Assembly: GCF_001422245.1 (NCBI RefSeq)
Contig: NZ_LMMM01000016.1
Span: forward strand, 356,708 to 420,707
DNA length: 64,000 nt
Origin: Rhizobium sp. Leaf262
GTDB taxonomy: Bacteria; Pseudomonadota; Alphaproteobacteria; Rhizobiales; Rhizobiaceae
Reading direction: 5' to 3'
A model generated the notes under the pieces. The model ran no database searches and was not told the origin of the DNA. It worked only from the letters and a program-made list of their open reading frames with translations. Of the stretch, positions 54,499 to 63,537 are shown piece after piece. Both the position numbers and the translations under genes were made by a program. Positions within the stretch are counted from its first letter, which is position 1. Every line of letters starts with the position of its first letter.

Positions 54499-55470
54499 AT
54501 GGAAACCTTCGATATGCTGGTCAGCATTCTCGGTTCGACCGTCCGCCTGACCATTCCGCTGATGTTTACGGCCCTAGCAGGCCTGTTTTCAGAACGCGCC
54601 GGTGTGTTCGATATCGGTCTTGAGGGCAAGATGCTGGCTGCCGCCTTCGCATCGGCCTGCGTGGCCTACATCACGTCCGATCCATGGGCGGGTCTTGCCG
54701 CCGGTATCGGCGTGTCCATCTTCTTCTCGCTGGTGCATGGCTTTGCCGTCATCACCAACCGGGGCAACCAGATCGTCTCGGGCGTGGCGCTCAACTTCGT
54801 GGCGGCTGGTCTCACTGTCGTTCTGGGGCAAGCATGGTTCGGGCAGGGCGGTCGCACGCCGCAGATCACCGGCGAAGGCCGCTTCACGCCCATCATTCTT
54901 CCTGGTGTGGATGCCATGCGCGAAATCCCCTTCATTGGCCCGCTCTATGCCAATGTCATCTCGGGCAACAATATCCTGACCTATCTCGCCTTCATCGCCG
55001 TGCCGATTTCCTGGTGGGTGCTTTACCGCACGCGCTTTGGCCTTCGCCTGCGCGCCGTGGGTGAAAATCCGGGCGCTGTCGATACGGCAGGCATTTCCGT
55101 GACATGGATGCGCTTCCGCGCCGTCATCGTCGCCGGTTTCCTCTGCGGCTTTGCCGGAACGTATCTGGCCGTCGCACAGTCTGCCGCCTTCATCGCCAAC
55201 ATGTCTGCGGGCAAGGGCTATATCGCGCTCGCCGCCCTGATCTTTGCCAAATGGAAGCCAGTGCCGGTCATGTTCGCCTGCCTTCTGTTCGGTTTTCTGG
55301 ATGCGGTCGCAAACTTCATGCAGGGCAAGGCCATTCCGGGCATCGGTGAAGTGCCGGTCCAGATATTCCAGGCGCTGCCCTATATCCTCACCTGCATTCT
55401 GCTGGCCGGTTTCATCGGCGTCGCCAAACCGCCGAAGGCCGGTGGCGTTGCTTACTCGAAGGAGCGTTAG
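54499..55470 (+). CDS. nucleoside ABC transporter permease 2
   Basis: A 323-residue permease of the YufQ/NupC family with about nine helices. The motif LFSERAGVFDIGLEGKMLAAAFASA (residues about 28-52) corresponds to the conserved signature of its partner. AGAGGTAGG is just before its ATG. The cytidine deaminase gene begins 3 bases after its stop. Confidence 0.92.
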   Translation: METFDMLVSILGSTVRLTIPLMFTALAGLFSERAGVFDIGLEGKMLAAAFASACVAYITSDPWAGLAAGIGVSIFFSLVHGFAVITNRGNQIVSGVALNFVAAGLTVVLGQAWFGQGGRTPQITGEGRFTPIILPGVDAMREIPFIGPLYANVISGNNILTYLAFIAVPISWWVLYRTRFGLRLRAVGENPGAVDTAGISVTWMRFRAVIVAGFLCGFAGTYLAVAQSAAFIANMSAGKGYIALAALIFAKWKPVPVMFACLLFGFLDAVANFMQGKAIPGIGEVPVQIFQALPYILTCILLAGFIGVAKPPKAGGVAYSKER

Positions 55471-55473
55471 TTC

Positions 55474-55860
55474 ATGTCGCACGAATTGTTCGAAGCCGCC
55501 CGCGAGGCCATGGCCTTTGCCCACGCACCCTATTCGAAGTTCCCCGTCGGTGCGGCCATCCGCGCCGAAGACGGCAAGATCTACAAAGGCGCCAATATCG
55601 AGAACCTGTCCTTCCCTCAAGGCTGGTGCGCGGAACCCTCCGCCATCAGCGCCATGGTCATGGGCGGGGCAAAGAAGATCACCGAAATCGCCGTCATCGC
55701 AGAGAAACTGGCGCTCTGCCCGCCCTGCGGGGGCTGCCGCCAGAAGATCGCGGAATTCGCATCTGCCGATACAAAGATTTATCTCTGTGACGAAGCGGGC
55801 GTACAGAAGGTCATGACCATGGACGAACTCCTGCCCTTCAGCTTCAAGACAGAGTTGTAA
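55474..55860 (+). CDS. cdd: cytidine deaminase
   Basis: A 128-residue tetrameric-type enzyme that converts cytidine and deoxycytidine to uridine forms. Zinc is held by Cys52, Cys85 and Cys88 (WCAE and CPPCGGCRQ), with Glu54 as proton shuttle; the start HAPYSKFPVGAAI binds ribose. It lies in the middle of the import and salvage operon; its stop overlaps the next ATG by one base. Confidence 0.95.
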   Translation: MSHELFEAAREAMAFAHAPYSKFPVGAAIRAEDGKIYKGANIENLSFPQGWCAEPSAISAMVMGGAKKITEIAVIAEKLALCPPCGGCRQKIAEFASADTKIYLCDEAGVQKVMTMDELLPFSFKTEL

Positions 55861-56663
55861 TGATGGATCACGCGATCATCGATGTCCTCGTGGACAGGCT
55901 GAACGGGCTGATGCCGCGCACCGCCGTGGTTCTCGGCTCCGGCTTAGGCTCTCTGGTGGACGAAGTGACCGACCCGATCCGCATTCCCTATGCCGATATT
56001 CCGGGCTTTCCGGAAAGCGCCGTCTCCGGCCACGCGGGCGAACTGGTCGCTGGCTATCTCGGTGGCCAGCCCATCCTCATGCTGGCAGGCCGCGTCCATT
56101 ATTACGAACAGGGTGATGCGAGCGCCATGCGCCCGGCCATCGAGGCTCTCTCGGGCATCGGCGTGCAATCGCTGATCCTCACAAATTCCGCAGGCTCCGT
56201 TCGTCAAGACATGCCACCCGGATCGGTCATGCAGATCACCGATCACATCAATTACTCCGGCATGAACCCGCTGATTGGCGAAGACAGCGACCGCCGTTTC
56301 GTCGGCATGACCAGTGCTTATGATGCGGATCTGTCGCTTGCCATGCGCAATGCCGCCATTCGCGCCACCGTGCCGCTGTTTTCGGGCGTTTACATGTGGT
56401 TCTCCGGCCCAAGCTTCGAAACGCCTGCGGAAATCCGCATGGCCCGCACGCTGGGTGCGGATGCCGTTGGCATGTCCACGGTGCCGGAAGTCATCCTCGC
56501 GCGCTTTTTCGGGATGCGCGTTGCCGCCGCTTCCGTTATTACCAATTACGGTGCCGGCATGACCGGGGCCGAACTGAGCCATGAAGAAACCAAAGACATG
56601 GCGCCCATAGGCGGCAAGAGACTGGCCGCAATCTTAACGGAAATGATTTCAGGAGGAAATTGA
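55860..56663 (+). CDS. purine-nucleoside phosphorylase
   Basis: A 267-residue trimeric-type (PunA/PNP) enzyme that splits purine nucleosides to base and ribose-1-phosphate. Conserved: TAVVLGSGLGSLVDEV with the phosphate loop, LAGRVHYYEQGDA, TNSAGSVRQDM, YMWFSGPSFETPAEIRM and VGMSTVPE. ATG 55860 overlaps cdd by one base (TAATG); ATG 55863 is one codon later. It is not the hexameric DeoD type. Confidence 0.93.
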   Translation: MMDHAIIDVLVDRLNGLMPRTAVVLGSGLGSLVDEVTDPIRIPYADIPGFPESAVSGHAGELVAGYLGGQPILMLAGRVHYYEQGDASAMRPAIEALSGIGVQSLILTNSAGSVRQDMPPGSVMQITDHINYSGMNPLIGEDSDRRFVGMTSAYDADLSLAMRNAAIRATVPLFSGVYMWFSGPSFETPAEIRMARTLGADAVGMSTVPEVILARFFGMRVAAASVITNYGAGMTGAELSHEETKDMAPIGGKRLAAILTEMISGGN

Positions 56664-56665
56664 GC

Positions 56666-57439
56666 ATGGAACTTCAGCGCCCGCGCGAAGCCGCCGCTCT
56701 CGCCTTGTCCTTGCTGGACCTCACCAATCTCAAGGAAGACTGCACGCCGGAGCAGATTGCCGCTCTGTGCCAGAAGGCCCATACGCAGTACGGCACGACG
56801 GCTGCCATCTGCATCTGGCCGCGCTTCGTGGCGCAGGCCCGTGCCGCCTTCGGCAAGGATCACTCGATCCGCATCGCAACCGTCGTCAATTTCCCCTCGG
56901 GCGATCTCGATGTCGCAGCCGTGGTTGGCGAGACGGAACGCGCCATCGCCGATGGTGCCGACGAAATCGATCTGGTCATTCCCTACAAGAAATTCATCGC
57001 AGGCGATGAACATGCCGTGGCCGAGATGATCGCTGCCGTGCGCACGGCCTGTGTGACGCCTGTTCTGCTGAAAGTCATTCTCGAAACCGGCGAGTTGAAG
57101 GACAAGGCGCTGATCCGCCGCGCCTCGGAAATCGCCATTGCCGAGGGTGCGGATTTCATCAAGACCTCCACCGGCAAGGTCTCGGTCAATGCCACGCTGG
57201 AAGCCGCCGACATCATGTTGCAGGCCATCCGCGACAGCAAAAAGAAGGTCGGCTTCAAGCCTGCCGGTGGCATCGGCACGGTGGAAGATGCAACGCTCTA
57301 TCTGCGTCTGGCGGAAACCGTCATGCAGCCCAACTGGGCCATGCCCTCTACCTTCCGCTTCGGTGCTTCCGGCATTCTGGACGATATTTTGAACGTGCTG
57401 GGCGGCGGTGAACCGGCCAAGTCTGCTAGCGGATATTAA
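56666..57439 (+). CDS. deoC: deoxyribose-phosphate aldolase
   Basis: A 257-residue class I aldolase that cleaves deoxyribose-5-phosphate to glyceraldehyde-3-phosphate and acetaldehyde. The Schiff-base Lys is in DFIKTSTGK near residue 170, a second active Lys is in KVILETG near 137, and GFKPAGGIGTVED is near 197. ATG 56666 is 10 bases after AGGAGG; TTG 56660 is too near. It consumes the deoxyribose released by DeoA in the same operon. Confidence 0.94.
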   Translation: MELQRPREAAALALSLLDLTNLKEDCTPEQIAALCQKAHTQYGTTAAICIWPRFVAQARAAFGKDHSIRIATVVNFPSGDLDVAAVVGETERAIADGADEIDLVIPYKKFIAGDEHAVAEMIAAVRTACVTPVLLKVILETGELKDKALIRRASEIAIAEGADFIKTSTGKVSVNATLEAADIMLQAIRDSKKKVGFKPAGGIGTVEDATLYLRLAETVMQPNWAMPSTFRFGASGILDDILNVLGGGEPAKSASGY

Positions 57440-57445
57440 TCCCCC

Positions 57446-58759
57446 ATGATCCCGCAGGAAATCATCCGCCGCAAACGCGATGGACAGGCGCTGACGGCGG
57501 ATGAGATTTCCGCCTTTATCTCCGGCCTCTCCAACGGTTCGATTTCCGAAGGACAGGCCGCAGCCTTCGCCATGGCGGTCTTCTTTCGCGGCATGAGCCG
57601 GGATGAGACGGTGGCTCTGACGCTGGCCATGCGAGACAGCGGCGATGTTCTTTCCTGGGCCGATATCGGCAAACCCATTGCCGACAAGCACTCCACCGGC
57701 GGGGTGGGCGACAATGTCTCGCTCATGCTCGCCCCCATCGTTGCCGCCTGCGGTCTCGCCGTGCCGATGATTTCGGGCCGTGGTCTTGGCCACACCGGCG
57801 GCACGCTCGACAAGCTCGAAGCCGTTACCGGCTACAATGTCATACCGGATGAGACCCTGTTTCGCCGGACGGTCAAAGATGTCGGCTGCGCCATTATCGG
57901 CCAGACGGGCGATCTCGCCCCCGCCGACAAGCGGCTTTATGCGATAAGAGATGTGACCGCGACCGTCGACTCGATCCCACTGATTACGGCCTCCATCCTG
58001 TCCAAAAAACTGGCTGCCGGTCTGGAAACACTGGTGCTGGATGTCAAATTCGGCAGCGGCGCTTTCATGCTCAGCGCCGACGAATCGGAACTGCTGGCCC
58101 GTGCGCTGGTGTACGTCGCCAATGGCGCAGGCGTCAAAACCTCAGCCCTCATCACCGATATGAACGAGCCGCTGGCCGATGCCGCAGGCAACACGCTGGA
58201 AATCGTGCATTGTCTGGATTTTCTGAACGGTAAAAAAGCCGGGACCCGCATTGAAACACTGGTTCTCGCCTTCGCCGCTGAAATGCTCGCGCAATCCGGC
58301 GCCGTCTCTAGCCTTTCGGAAGGCGAAGCCATGGCGCGCAAGGCGCTTGCCTCCGGTGCGGCCATGGAGCGTTTCGGCCAGATGATCTCGGCCCTCGGCG
58401 GCCCCACGGATTTCATAGAAAAGCCGGGGCAGTATCTCAAATCCGCACCGCATATTGCGCCTGTTCTGGCAACCGAGACCGGGTTTCTATCCTCCTGCCA
58501 GACACGCGATCTCGGCATGGTCGTCGTCGCCCTCGGCGGTGGTCGTCGCCATCCCAGCGATGTCATCGATCATCGCGTGGGCATTTCGGATATTCTGCCC
58601 TTGGGAACGAGGGTGGAGAAAGGCCAGCCGATTGCCATGGTGCATGCGGCAACGCAGGAGAGCCTGACCAAGGCCATCCAGGACGTGTCTGACGCCTACG
58701 GCCTGTCGCAGGACGCACCCGGCGAACAGCCGATCATCGTTTCGCGCATCGGTGCCTGA
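57446..58759 (+). CDS. deoA: thymidine phosphorylase
   Basis: A 437-residue pyrimidine nucleoside phosphorylase. Conserved are DKHSTGGVGDNVSLMLAPIVAACG with the phosphate site, MISGRGLGHTGGTLDKLEA and DVKFGSGAFM. It turns thymidine or deoxyuridine to base and deoxyribose-1-phosphate, which mutase and DeoC would process. No phosphopentomutase gene is visible in the cluster, so that step must be encoded elsewhere. The operon ends here: the next gene is convergent. Confidence 0.95.
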   Translation: MIPQEIIRRKRDGQALTADEISAFISGLSNGSISEGQAAAFAMAVFFRGMSRDETVALTLAMRDSGDVLSWADIGKPIADKHSTGGVGDNVSLMLAPIVAACGLAVPMISGRGLGHTGGTLDKLEAVTGYNVIPDETLFRRTVKDVGCAIIGQTGDLAPADKRLYAIRDVTATVDSIPLITASILSKKLAAGLETLVLDVKFGSGAFMLSADESELLARALVYVANGAGVKTSALITDMNEPLADAAGNTLEIVHCLDFLNGKKAGTRIETLVLAFAAEMLAQSGAVSSLSEGEAMARKALASGAAMERFGQMISALGGPTDFIEKPGQYLKSAPHIAPVLATETGFLSSCQTRDLGMVVVALGGGRRHPSDVIDHRVGISDILPLGTRVEKGQPIAMVHAATQESLTKAIQDVSDAYGLSQDAPGEQPIIVSRIGA

Positions 58760-58762
58760 CCG

Positions 58763-59296
58763 CTACCGCGTCAGAACAAGCCTGCCGTTTTCCGATTTGA
58801 AGGATTTGAGCTGCTTTAGAAAGCTCATGCCGATCAGCACCGTGTCCAGCCCGCCATCTTTCGAAACGGCTGCCTGCACGTTGCGCGCAACGATATTGCC
58901 GAGCTCGACCCGCTCCAGTGTAATGACGGCAACGGATTTGACGCCGTTCGCGGTGGACGTCTGATATTTGTAATCGCTGTCCTTCAGCACATAACCCAGT
59001 CGCCGCGCAGTGCTTTCATCGAAGGCAACCATCGTGGCACCGGTATCGATCATCCCTTCGATCTGCTTTCCATTGATTCTAAGCTTGGCAGCATAGTGGC
59101 CACGCCTGTCGGCCGTCAGCGTCACCGTGCCTGCACTCGGCGCCGCCGCCGGCGTGCTGGCCTTGGTTACCGGCAACGCCGTGCTGGTCGCCTCCGTCTC
59201 GGAGGGAATGGCGACATAATCCTCAAGGAATTTGGGGGCTGAAACGGCCAGAATGATGATGCCGCCCGCCGCGAACAGAAATCCCCGTGACATCAT
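58763..59296 (-). CDS. retropepsin-like aspartic protease (TIGR02281 type)
   Basis: A 177-residue protein with one N-terminal membrane helix or signal anchor (about 4-22), an Ala/Thr/Pro-rich linker (about 35-57) and a single clan AA protease domain. The catalytic Asp84 is in MIDTGATMVAFD, and the typical VLIGMSFLKQLKSFKSENGRLVL end is present. It would work as a dimer in the periplasm or at the membrane. Substrate and role are not known for this family. Confidence 0.88.
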   Translation of the reverse strand: MMSRGFLFAAGGIIILAVSAPKFLEDYVAIPSETEATSTALPVTKASTPAAAPSAGTVTLTADRRGHYAAKLRINGKQIEGMIDTGATMVAFDESTARRLGYVLKDSDYKYQTSTANGVKSVAVITLERVELGNIVARNVQAAVSKDGGLDTVLIGMSFLKQLKSFKSENGRLVLTR

Positions 59297-59549
59297 CTTC
59301 GCTCATTTCCCTTGTGCCCCACCTTGAGCGGTATGATGTGGGAAGAAGGCGTGAAAAAGTTGCTAACGGTCCGACGAAAGCGCCCTTTGATATGCGGCTT
59401 TGAGGCTTCAAGAGAATATCTGGTTAATAGCCGTTTCAACGTTAGATGACGTCGCCCCAAATCTGAACAGCCAAGTGTGGCCGTTCACGCGATTGCACTT
59501 TGAAAGCCAAGGGCTTAGTTTGCCATCAAACAGGAATTCGGTCGGCATC

Positions 59550-60755
59550 ATGGCACTTTCGGGCAAGAATATTCTTCTCATCATTTCCGGTGGCATCGCC
59601 GCCTATAAGAGCCTCGATCTCATCCGCCGTTTGAAAGAGCGCGGCGCGAAGGTGACGCCGGTCATGACGCGCGGGGCGCAGGAATTCGTGACGCCACTTG
59701 CCGTCGGAGCACTCTCGGCCACCCATGTCTTCACCGAACTGTTCTCGCGTCAGGACGAACAGGATGTCGGCCATATCAGGCTGGCGCGGGACTGCGATCT
59801 CATTCTCGTCGCACCGGCGACTGCCGATCTCATGGCGAAGATGGCCAACGGTCTGGCCGATGATCTGGCCTCCACCGTGTTGCTGGCCACGGATCGCAAA
59901 GTCCTCGTCGCACCGGCCATGAACCCTAAAATGTGGACGGCCAGTGCAACCCAGCGCAACATTTCGACCCTGAAAGCAGATGGCATCGGTTTCATCGGCC
60001 CCATGGCAGGCGAGATGGCGGAGAAAGGCGAGGCAGGCCTTGGCCGCATGGCCGAGCCCTTGCAGATCGTCGATGCCGTCGAAACGCTTCTGGATGAAGG
60101 CCCGAAGCCGCTGGCAGGCAAGAAGGCCATCGTCACGTCAGGCCCGACCCATGAGCCGATCGATCCCGTGCGCTACATCGCCAACCGCTCCTCCGGCAAG
60201 CAGGGCCATGCTATTGCAGCCGCCTTGGCTGAACTGGGTGCAGAGGTAACGCTGGTCTCCGGCCCGGTGACGATCGCCGATCCGGCGGGCGTGACCACGA
60301 TCCACGTCGAACGTGCTCAAGACATGCTCGATGCCGTTCTGTCACATCTGCCCGTCGATATTGCGGTCATGGTCGCCGCCGTTGCTGACTGGCGCGTGGC
60401 GACAGCCGTCGATCAGAAGATCAAGAAGCAGCCGGACGGCCAGCCACCATCGCTGCAGATGGTGGAAAATCCAGATATTCTCAAGACCGTGGGTCATCAC
60501 GCGCAGAGGCCAAAAATCGTGGTCGGCTTTGCTGCGGAAACGCAGAATGTCGAAAGCAACGGCCGCACCAAGCTGGCGCGCAAGGGCGCCGACTTCATCG
60601 TTGCCAACGACGTGTCCGCCTCCACCGGCATCATGGGGGGAGATCGCAACAGTGTGAAGCTCATATCCAGCCAAGGTATCGAAGCCTGGCCCGATCTCGA
60701 CAAGCGCGACGTTGCACGGCGGCTTGCCGCGCTGGTGGCGGAGAGACTTACATGA
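59550..60755 (+). CDS. coaBC: bifunctional phosphopantothenoylcysteine decarboxylase / phosphopantothenate-cysteine ligase
   Basis: A 401-residue coenzyme A biosynthesis enzyme. The CoaC flavoprotein half (1-185) shows ISGGIAAYKSLDLIRRL, the VAPATADLMAKMANGLADDL region and APAMNPKMW. The CoaB half (from about 187) shows KAIVTSGPTHEPIDPVRYIANRSSGKQG and later KIVVGFAAET. ATG 59550 fits family starts; upstream in-frame sequence is not homologous. Its last 4 bases overlap the YjbR gene. The 250-base gap before it holds no recognised element. Confidence 0.96.
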   Translation: MALSGKNILLIISGGIAAYKSLDLIRRLKERGAKVTPVMTRGAQEFVTPLAVGALSATHVFTELFSRQDEQDVGHIRLARDCDLILVAPATADLMAKMANGLADDLASTVLLATDRKVLVAPAMNPKMWTASATQRNISTLKADGIGFIGPMAGEMAEKGEAGLGRMAEPLQIVDAVETLLDEGPKPLAGKKAIVTSGPTHEPIDPVRYIANRSSGKQGHAIAAALAELGAEVTLVSGPVTIADPAGVTTIHVERAQDMLDAVLSHLPVDIAVMVAAVADWRVATAVDQKIKKQPDGQPPSLQMVENPDILKTVGHHAQRPKIVVGFAAETQNVESNGRTKLARKGADFIVANDVSASTGIMGGDRNSVKLISSQGIEAWPDLDKRDVARRLAALVAERLT

Positions 60756-61111
60756 GCCATTTTGATCGGGAAGGCTTCGACGCATGCTTGGGGCAGTGGC
60801 CGGGGGTAACATTCGTAGATCAGTGGGATTCCCATGTCGCCAAGGTGGGCGACAAGGTTTTTGCAGTGCTGGGAGAGCGAGAAAACTGGCGACTGGTCAT
60901 CAAATGTTCAGAAGAAAGCTTCGAGATTTTGACATCGCTTCAGGGCATTGGACAAGCGCCTTATTTTGCGAAACGCAAATGGATTTCCATCTCCGATAGC
61001 GCACCGCTTCAATCGGGTGAACTCGATCACTATCTGCGGCGTTCCTATCAGTTGGTCGCAGCAGGGCTGACGAAAAAACAACGTGCGGAACTTGGCGTCG
61101 CGCTCTTCTGA
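60752..61111 (+). CDS. MmcQ/YjbR family protein
   Basis: A 119-residue protein of the MmcQ/YjbR double-wing fold. Conserved: FDACLGQWPGV near 9, HVAKVGDKVFAVL, VIKCSEESFE, FAKRKWISI and HYLRRSYQLVAAGLTKKQRAEL at the end. The fold is thought to bind DNA or ligands, but no member has a settled role. The ATGA overlap with coaBC means translational coupling. Confidence 0.88.
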   Translation: MSHFDREGFDACLGQWPGVTFVDQWDSHVAKVGDKVFAVLGERENWRLVIKCSEESFEILTSLQGIGQAPYFAKRKWISISDSAPLQSGELDHYLRRSYQLVAAGLTKKQRAELGVALF

Positions 61112-61164
61112 CCACCATATGGCCGGATCAGAACGAGAGAAAAGCAGAAGCGGGGACAAAGACC

Positions 61165-61746
61165 ATGAAGACGAAGCTTCCCAATCTCGTTATTGTCAGA
61201 CACGGCGAAACCCAGTGGTCCCTATCCGGTCGGCACACGGGCCGCAGCGACATACCCCTCACCGCAAATGGCGAAAGCGCCGCCAGACAATTACCCGCGC
61301 GGTTGCCCGCTCTTGATTACAAGGCGGTTTTGACCAGCCCGTCAAAACGGGCGCGAAGGACGTGTGAGCTGGCGGGCTTTGCGGACACGGCACGGGTAGA
61401 CGACAATCTTGCCGAATGGGACTACGGACGATACGAGGGATTGACGACCAGCGAGATTCAGACTGAGGCTGCGGGCTGGACAGTTTTCCGCGATGGCTGC
61501 CCCGGTGGGGAAATGTCGGCAGACGTCGGTTCCCGGGCCGATACGGTCATCGCAGCGGTCAGGGCGGTTGCGGGTGATGTTCTGATATTCTCTAGCGCTC
61601 ATTTTCTGCGGGTTTTGAGCGCGCGCTGGCTGGGCCTGCGTCCGGAAGCCGGCTCGCTTTTCACGCTGGATACTACGAGCATCAGCATACTCGGATATGA
61701 GCATAACCTCGACGAGCCTGTCATCAGACAATGGAACCAGACATAA
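61165..61746 (+). CDS. histidine phosphatase family protein
   Basis: A 193-residue phosphoglycerate-mutase-like phosphatase. The RHGE motif is at residues 12-15 in IVRHGETQWSLSGRHTGRSD, the second Arg in TSPSKRARRTCELAG, a Glu/Asp pair in EWDYGRYEG and the second His in SSAHFLRVLSARWLGL. It resembles the small branch near sugar-bisphosphatases rather than true mutases. Its last 16 bases overlap the start of the G6PD-like gene in another frame, so the two are coupled. Confidence 0.88.
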   Translation: MKTKLPNLVIVRHGETQWSLSGRHTGRSDIPLTANGESAARQLPARLPALDYKAVLTSPSKRARRTCELAGFADTARVDDNLAEWDYGRYEGLTTSEIQTEAAGWTVFRDGCPGGEMSADVGSRADTVIAAVRAVAGDVLIFSSAHFLRVLSARWLGLRPEAGSLFTLDTTSISILGYEHNLDEPVIRQWNQT

Positions 61747-63314
61747 TCCCGTCTGGTGGTCACACTAAGCTTGAGTTCCCTCGTGCAGTTGGAGACATCA
61801 CTTTGAAAGCAGCCCCTGCCCCTCCCGTTACGCTCGTTATTTTCGGTGTTACCGGCGACCTCACGCGTCGCCTTCTTATTCCCTCACTCGTCAATCTGAC
61901 GAGCAGCGGGCTGGTGGGCGACGATTTCAACATTCTTGGTGTCGGCATTGAGCCAGGTGACGACGCGATGTTGGTCGACAGGCTCGATGCCTTCCTATCT
62001 GGCCTTGGAGGTCAAAATCCTGTTTCCGCCGATCCTGCATGGCAGCGGCTGAAGAAACGCATAGCCTATATCAGTGGCGACTTCACCAAGGATGACGTCT
62101 TTGGTGAAATCAGCCAGCGCCTTGGTCAGGCATCTTCCGGCAATGCAGCTTTCTATCTCGCAGTCCCGCCTCAGTTCTTCGGCCCCATTGTCGACAAGCT
62201 GGGGCAGCATGGGCTCGTTTCCGAAGAGGATGGCGCGTTCAGAAGGATTGCTATCGAAAAACCTTTTGGGACAAATCTTGCGTCCGCACGCGCTCTCAAT
62301 ACTCAAATCCTGCGGACTGTTTCAGAAAAGCAGGTTTATCGGCTGGATCATTTCCTCGGCAAGGAAACCGTTCAAAACATCATGACAGCGCGCTTTGCCA
62401 ATATGATGATCGAATCTCTGTGGAACAACAACTACATCGATCATGTCCAGATAACTGCCGCAGAGATCGTAGATGTCGGATCGCGGGGAAAATTTTACGA
62501 TGCAACCGGCGCGTTGCGCGACATGGTGCCCAACCATCTGTTCCAGCTGCTGGCAATGGTGGCCATGGAACCGCCTAACAGCTTCGATGCCGAGGCGATC
62601 CGTAACGAAAAAAGCAAACTCTTGCAGGCACTCCGCGTCTATACCGCAGAGGAAGCACCTCTTCATTCCGCTCGGGGCGTCTATTCGGCCGGTACGCTGA
62701 ACGGAAAGCAAGTTCCAGCCTACAAGGACACGCCTGATGTTGCGGCAAATTCGATGACGGAAACCTTCGTCGCGCTGAAGCTCTACGCCGACACATGGCG
62801 TTGGGCAGGCGTTCCCTTCTATCTCAGAACCGGAAAGGCAATGACGGCGCGCGACACAGAGATCGTCGTCACGTTTAAACAGGTGCCTTTCGCCCAATTC
62901 CGAAAAACCGACGTCACACCCGACCTTCCGCCTAACCGTCTGATTATTCAAGTGCAGCCCGATGAGGGGTTAAGCATGGAGATATCCATCAAATCACCGG
63001 GCCAATCGATCGATACATTGCCCATCTCCATGGACTTCCACTATGCGGACCGGTTCGATATCGGCAAGATGACCGGCTACGAATCTCTTCTTTATGAGCT
63101 TTTTCTGGGCGACCAGACCCTCTTTCAACGCGCCGATGGAATTGAAGCTGGCTGGGCGGCAGTTCAGCCATTCCTCGATCTCTGGGCCAAGGGATCACCT
63201 CCTGACCTCTATAAGCCGGGAAGCGCCGGTCCACAATCAGCTCATGAACTCATCGCTCGCGATGGTAGGGAATGGCGCGACCTCCGCGTCCCGCCTCCAC
63301 CCGCGAAGGCGTGA
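61731..63314 (+). CDS. glucose-6-phosphate dehydrogenase paralogue
   Basis: A 527-residue member of the G6PD family. Present: GVTGDLTRRLL (39-49), IEKPFGTN, RLDHFLGKE with Asp206, His207 and Lys211, ALRDMVPNH for the catalytic His, and RTGKAM for the second substrate Lys. The Lys of the GDLxxRKL motif is replaced by Leu48, so substrate or cofactor binding may differ. Codon use is more A/T-ending than that of its neighbours. There is no pgl or edd next to it; in Rhizobiaceae the housekeeping zwf is usually with those genes. The symbol is withheld for that reason. Confidence 0.85.
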   Translation: MEPDIIPSGGHTKLEFPRAVGDITLKAAPAPPVTLVIFGVTGDLTRRLLIPSLVNLTSSGLVGDDFNILGVGIEPGDDAMLVDRLDAFLSGLGGQNPVSADPAWQRLKKRIAYISGDFTKDDVFGEISQRLGQASSGNAAFYLAVPPQFFGPIVDKLGQHGLVSEEDGAFRRIAIEKPFGTNLASARALNTQILRTVSEKQVYRLDHFLGKETVQNIMTARFANMMIESLWNNNYIDHVQITAAEIVDVGSRGKFYDATGALRDMVPNHLFQLLAMVAMEPPNSFDAEAIRNEKSKLLQALRVYTAEEAPLHSARGVYSAGTLNGKQVPAYKDTPDVAANSMTETFVALKLYADTWRWAGVPFYLRTGKAMTARDTEIVVTFKQVPFAQFRKTDVTPDLPPNRLIIQVQPDEGLSMEISIKSPGQSIDTLPISMDFHYADRFDIGKMTGYESLLYELFLGDQTLFQRADGIEAGWAAVQPFLDLWAKGSPPDLYKPGSAGPQSAHELIARDGREWRDLRVPPPPAKA

Positions 63315-63408
63315 GCAGAGCCCAACTGGTCACGATCCTACAAATACTGCTTGCCTTTGCCTCGGACATGGCAGCTAATCGACACGAGGAAACAGGGAGA
63401 CCAGTCCA

Positions 63409-63537
63409 ATGGCCAAGGGTCAAGTTCGCAGCAACAAAGAAATCCGCAAACCGAAAAAAGACAAAGCCGCACCCGCGGCTGCGCCGACACTCGGATCGCA
63501 GGTAAAGGCCAGCGAAAGCTCCACGAAAAAGAAGTAA
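63409..63537 (+). CDS. 42-residue basic conserved small protein
   Basis: MAKGQVRSNKEIRKPKKDKA opens a 42-residue protein ending in STKKK, strongly basic with an Ala/Pro centre. AGGGAGA is 12-18 bases before the ATG. Small proteins with the MAKGQxRSNKExRKPK start are widespread in proteobacteria; no function is known to me. The gene is short and could be missed by standard cutoffs. Confidence 0.75.
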   Translation: MAKGQVRSNKEIRKPKKDKAAPAAAPTLGSQVKASESSTKKK

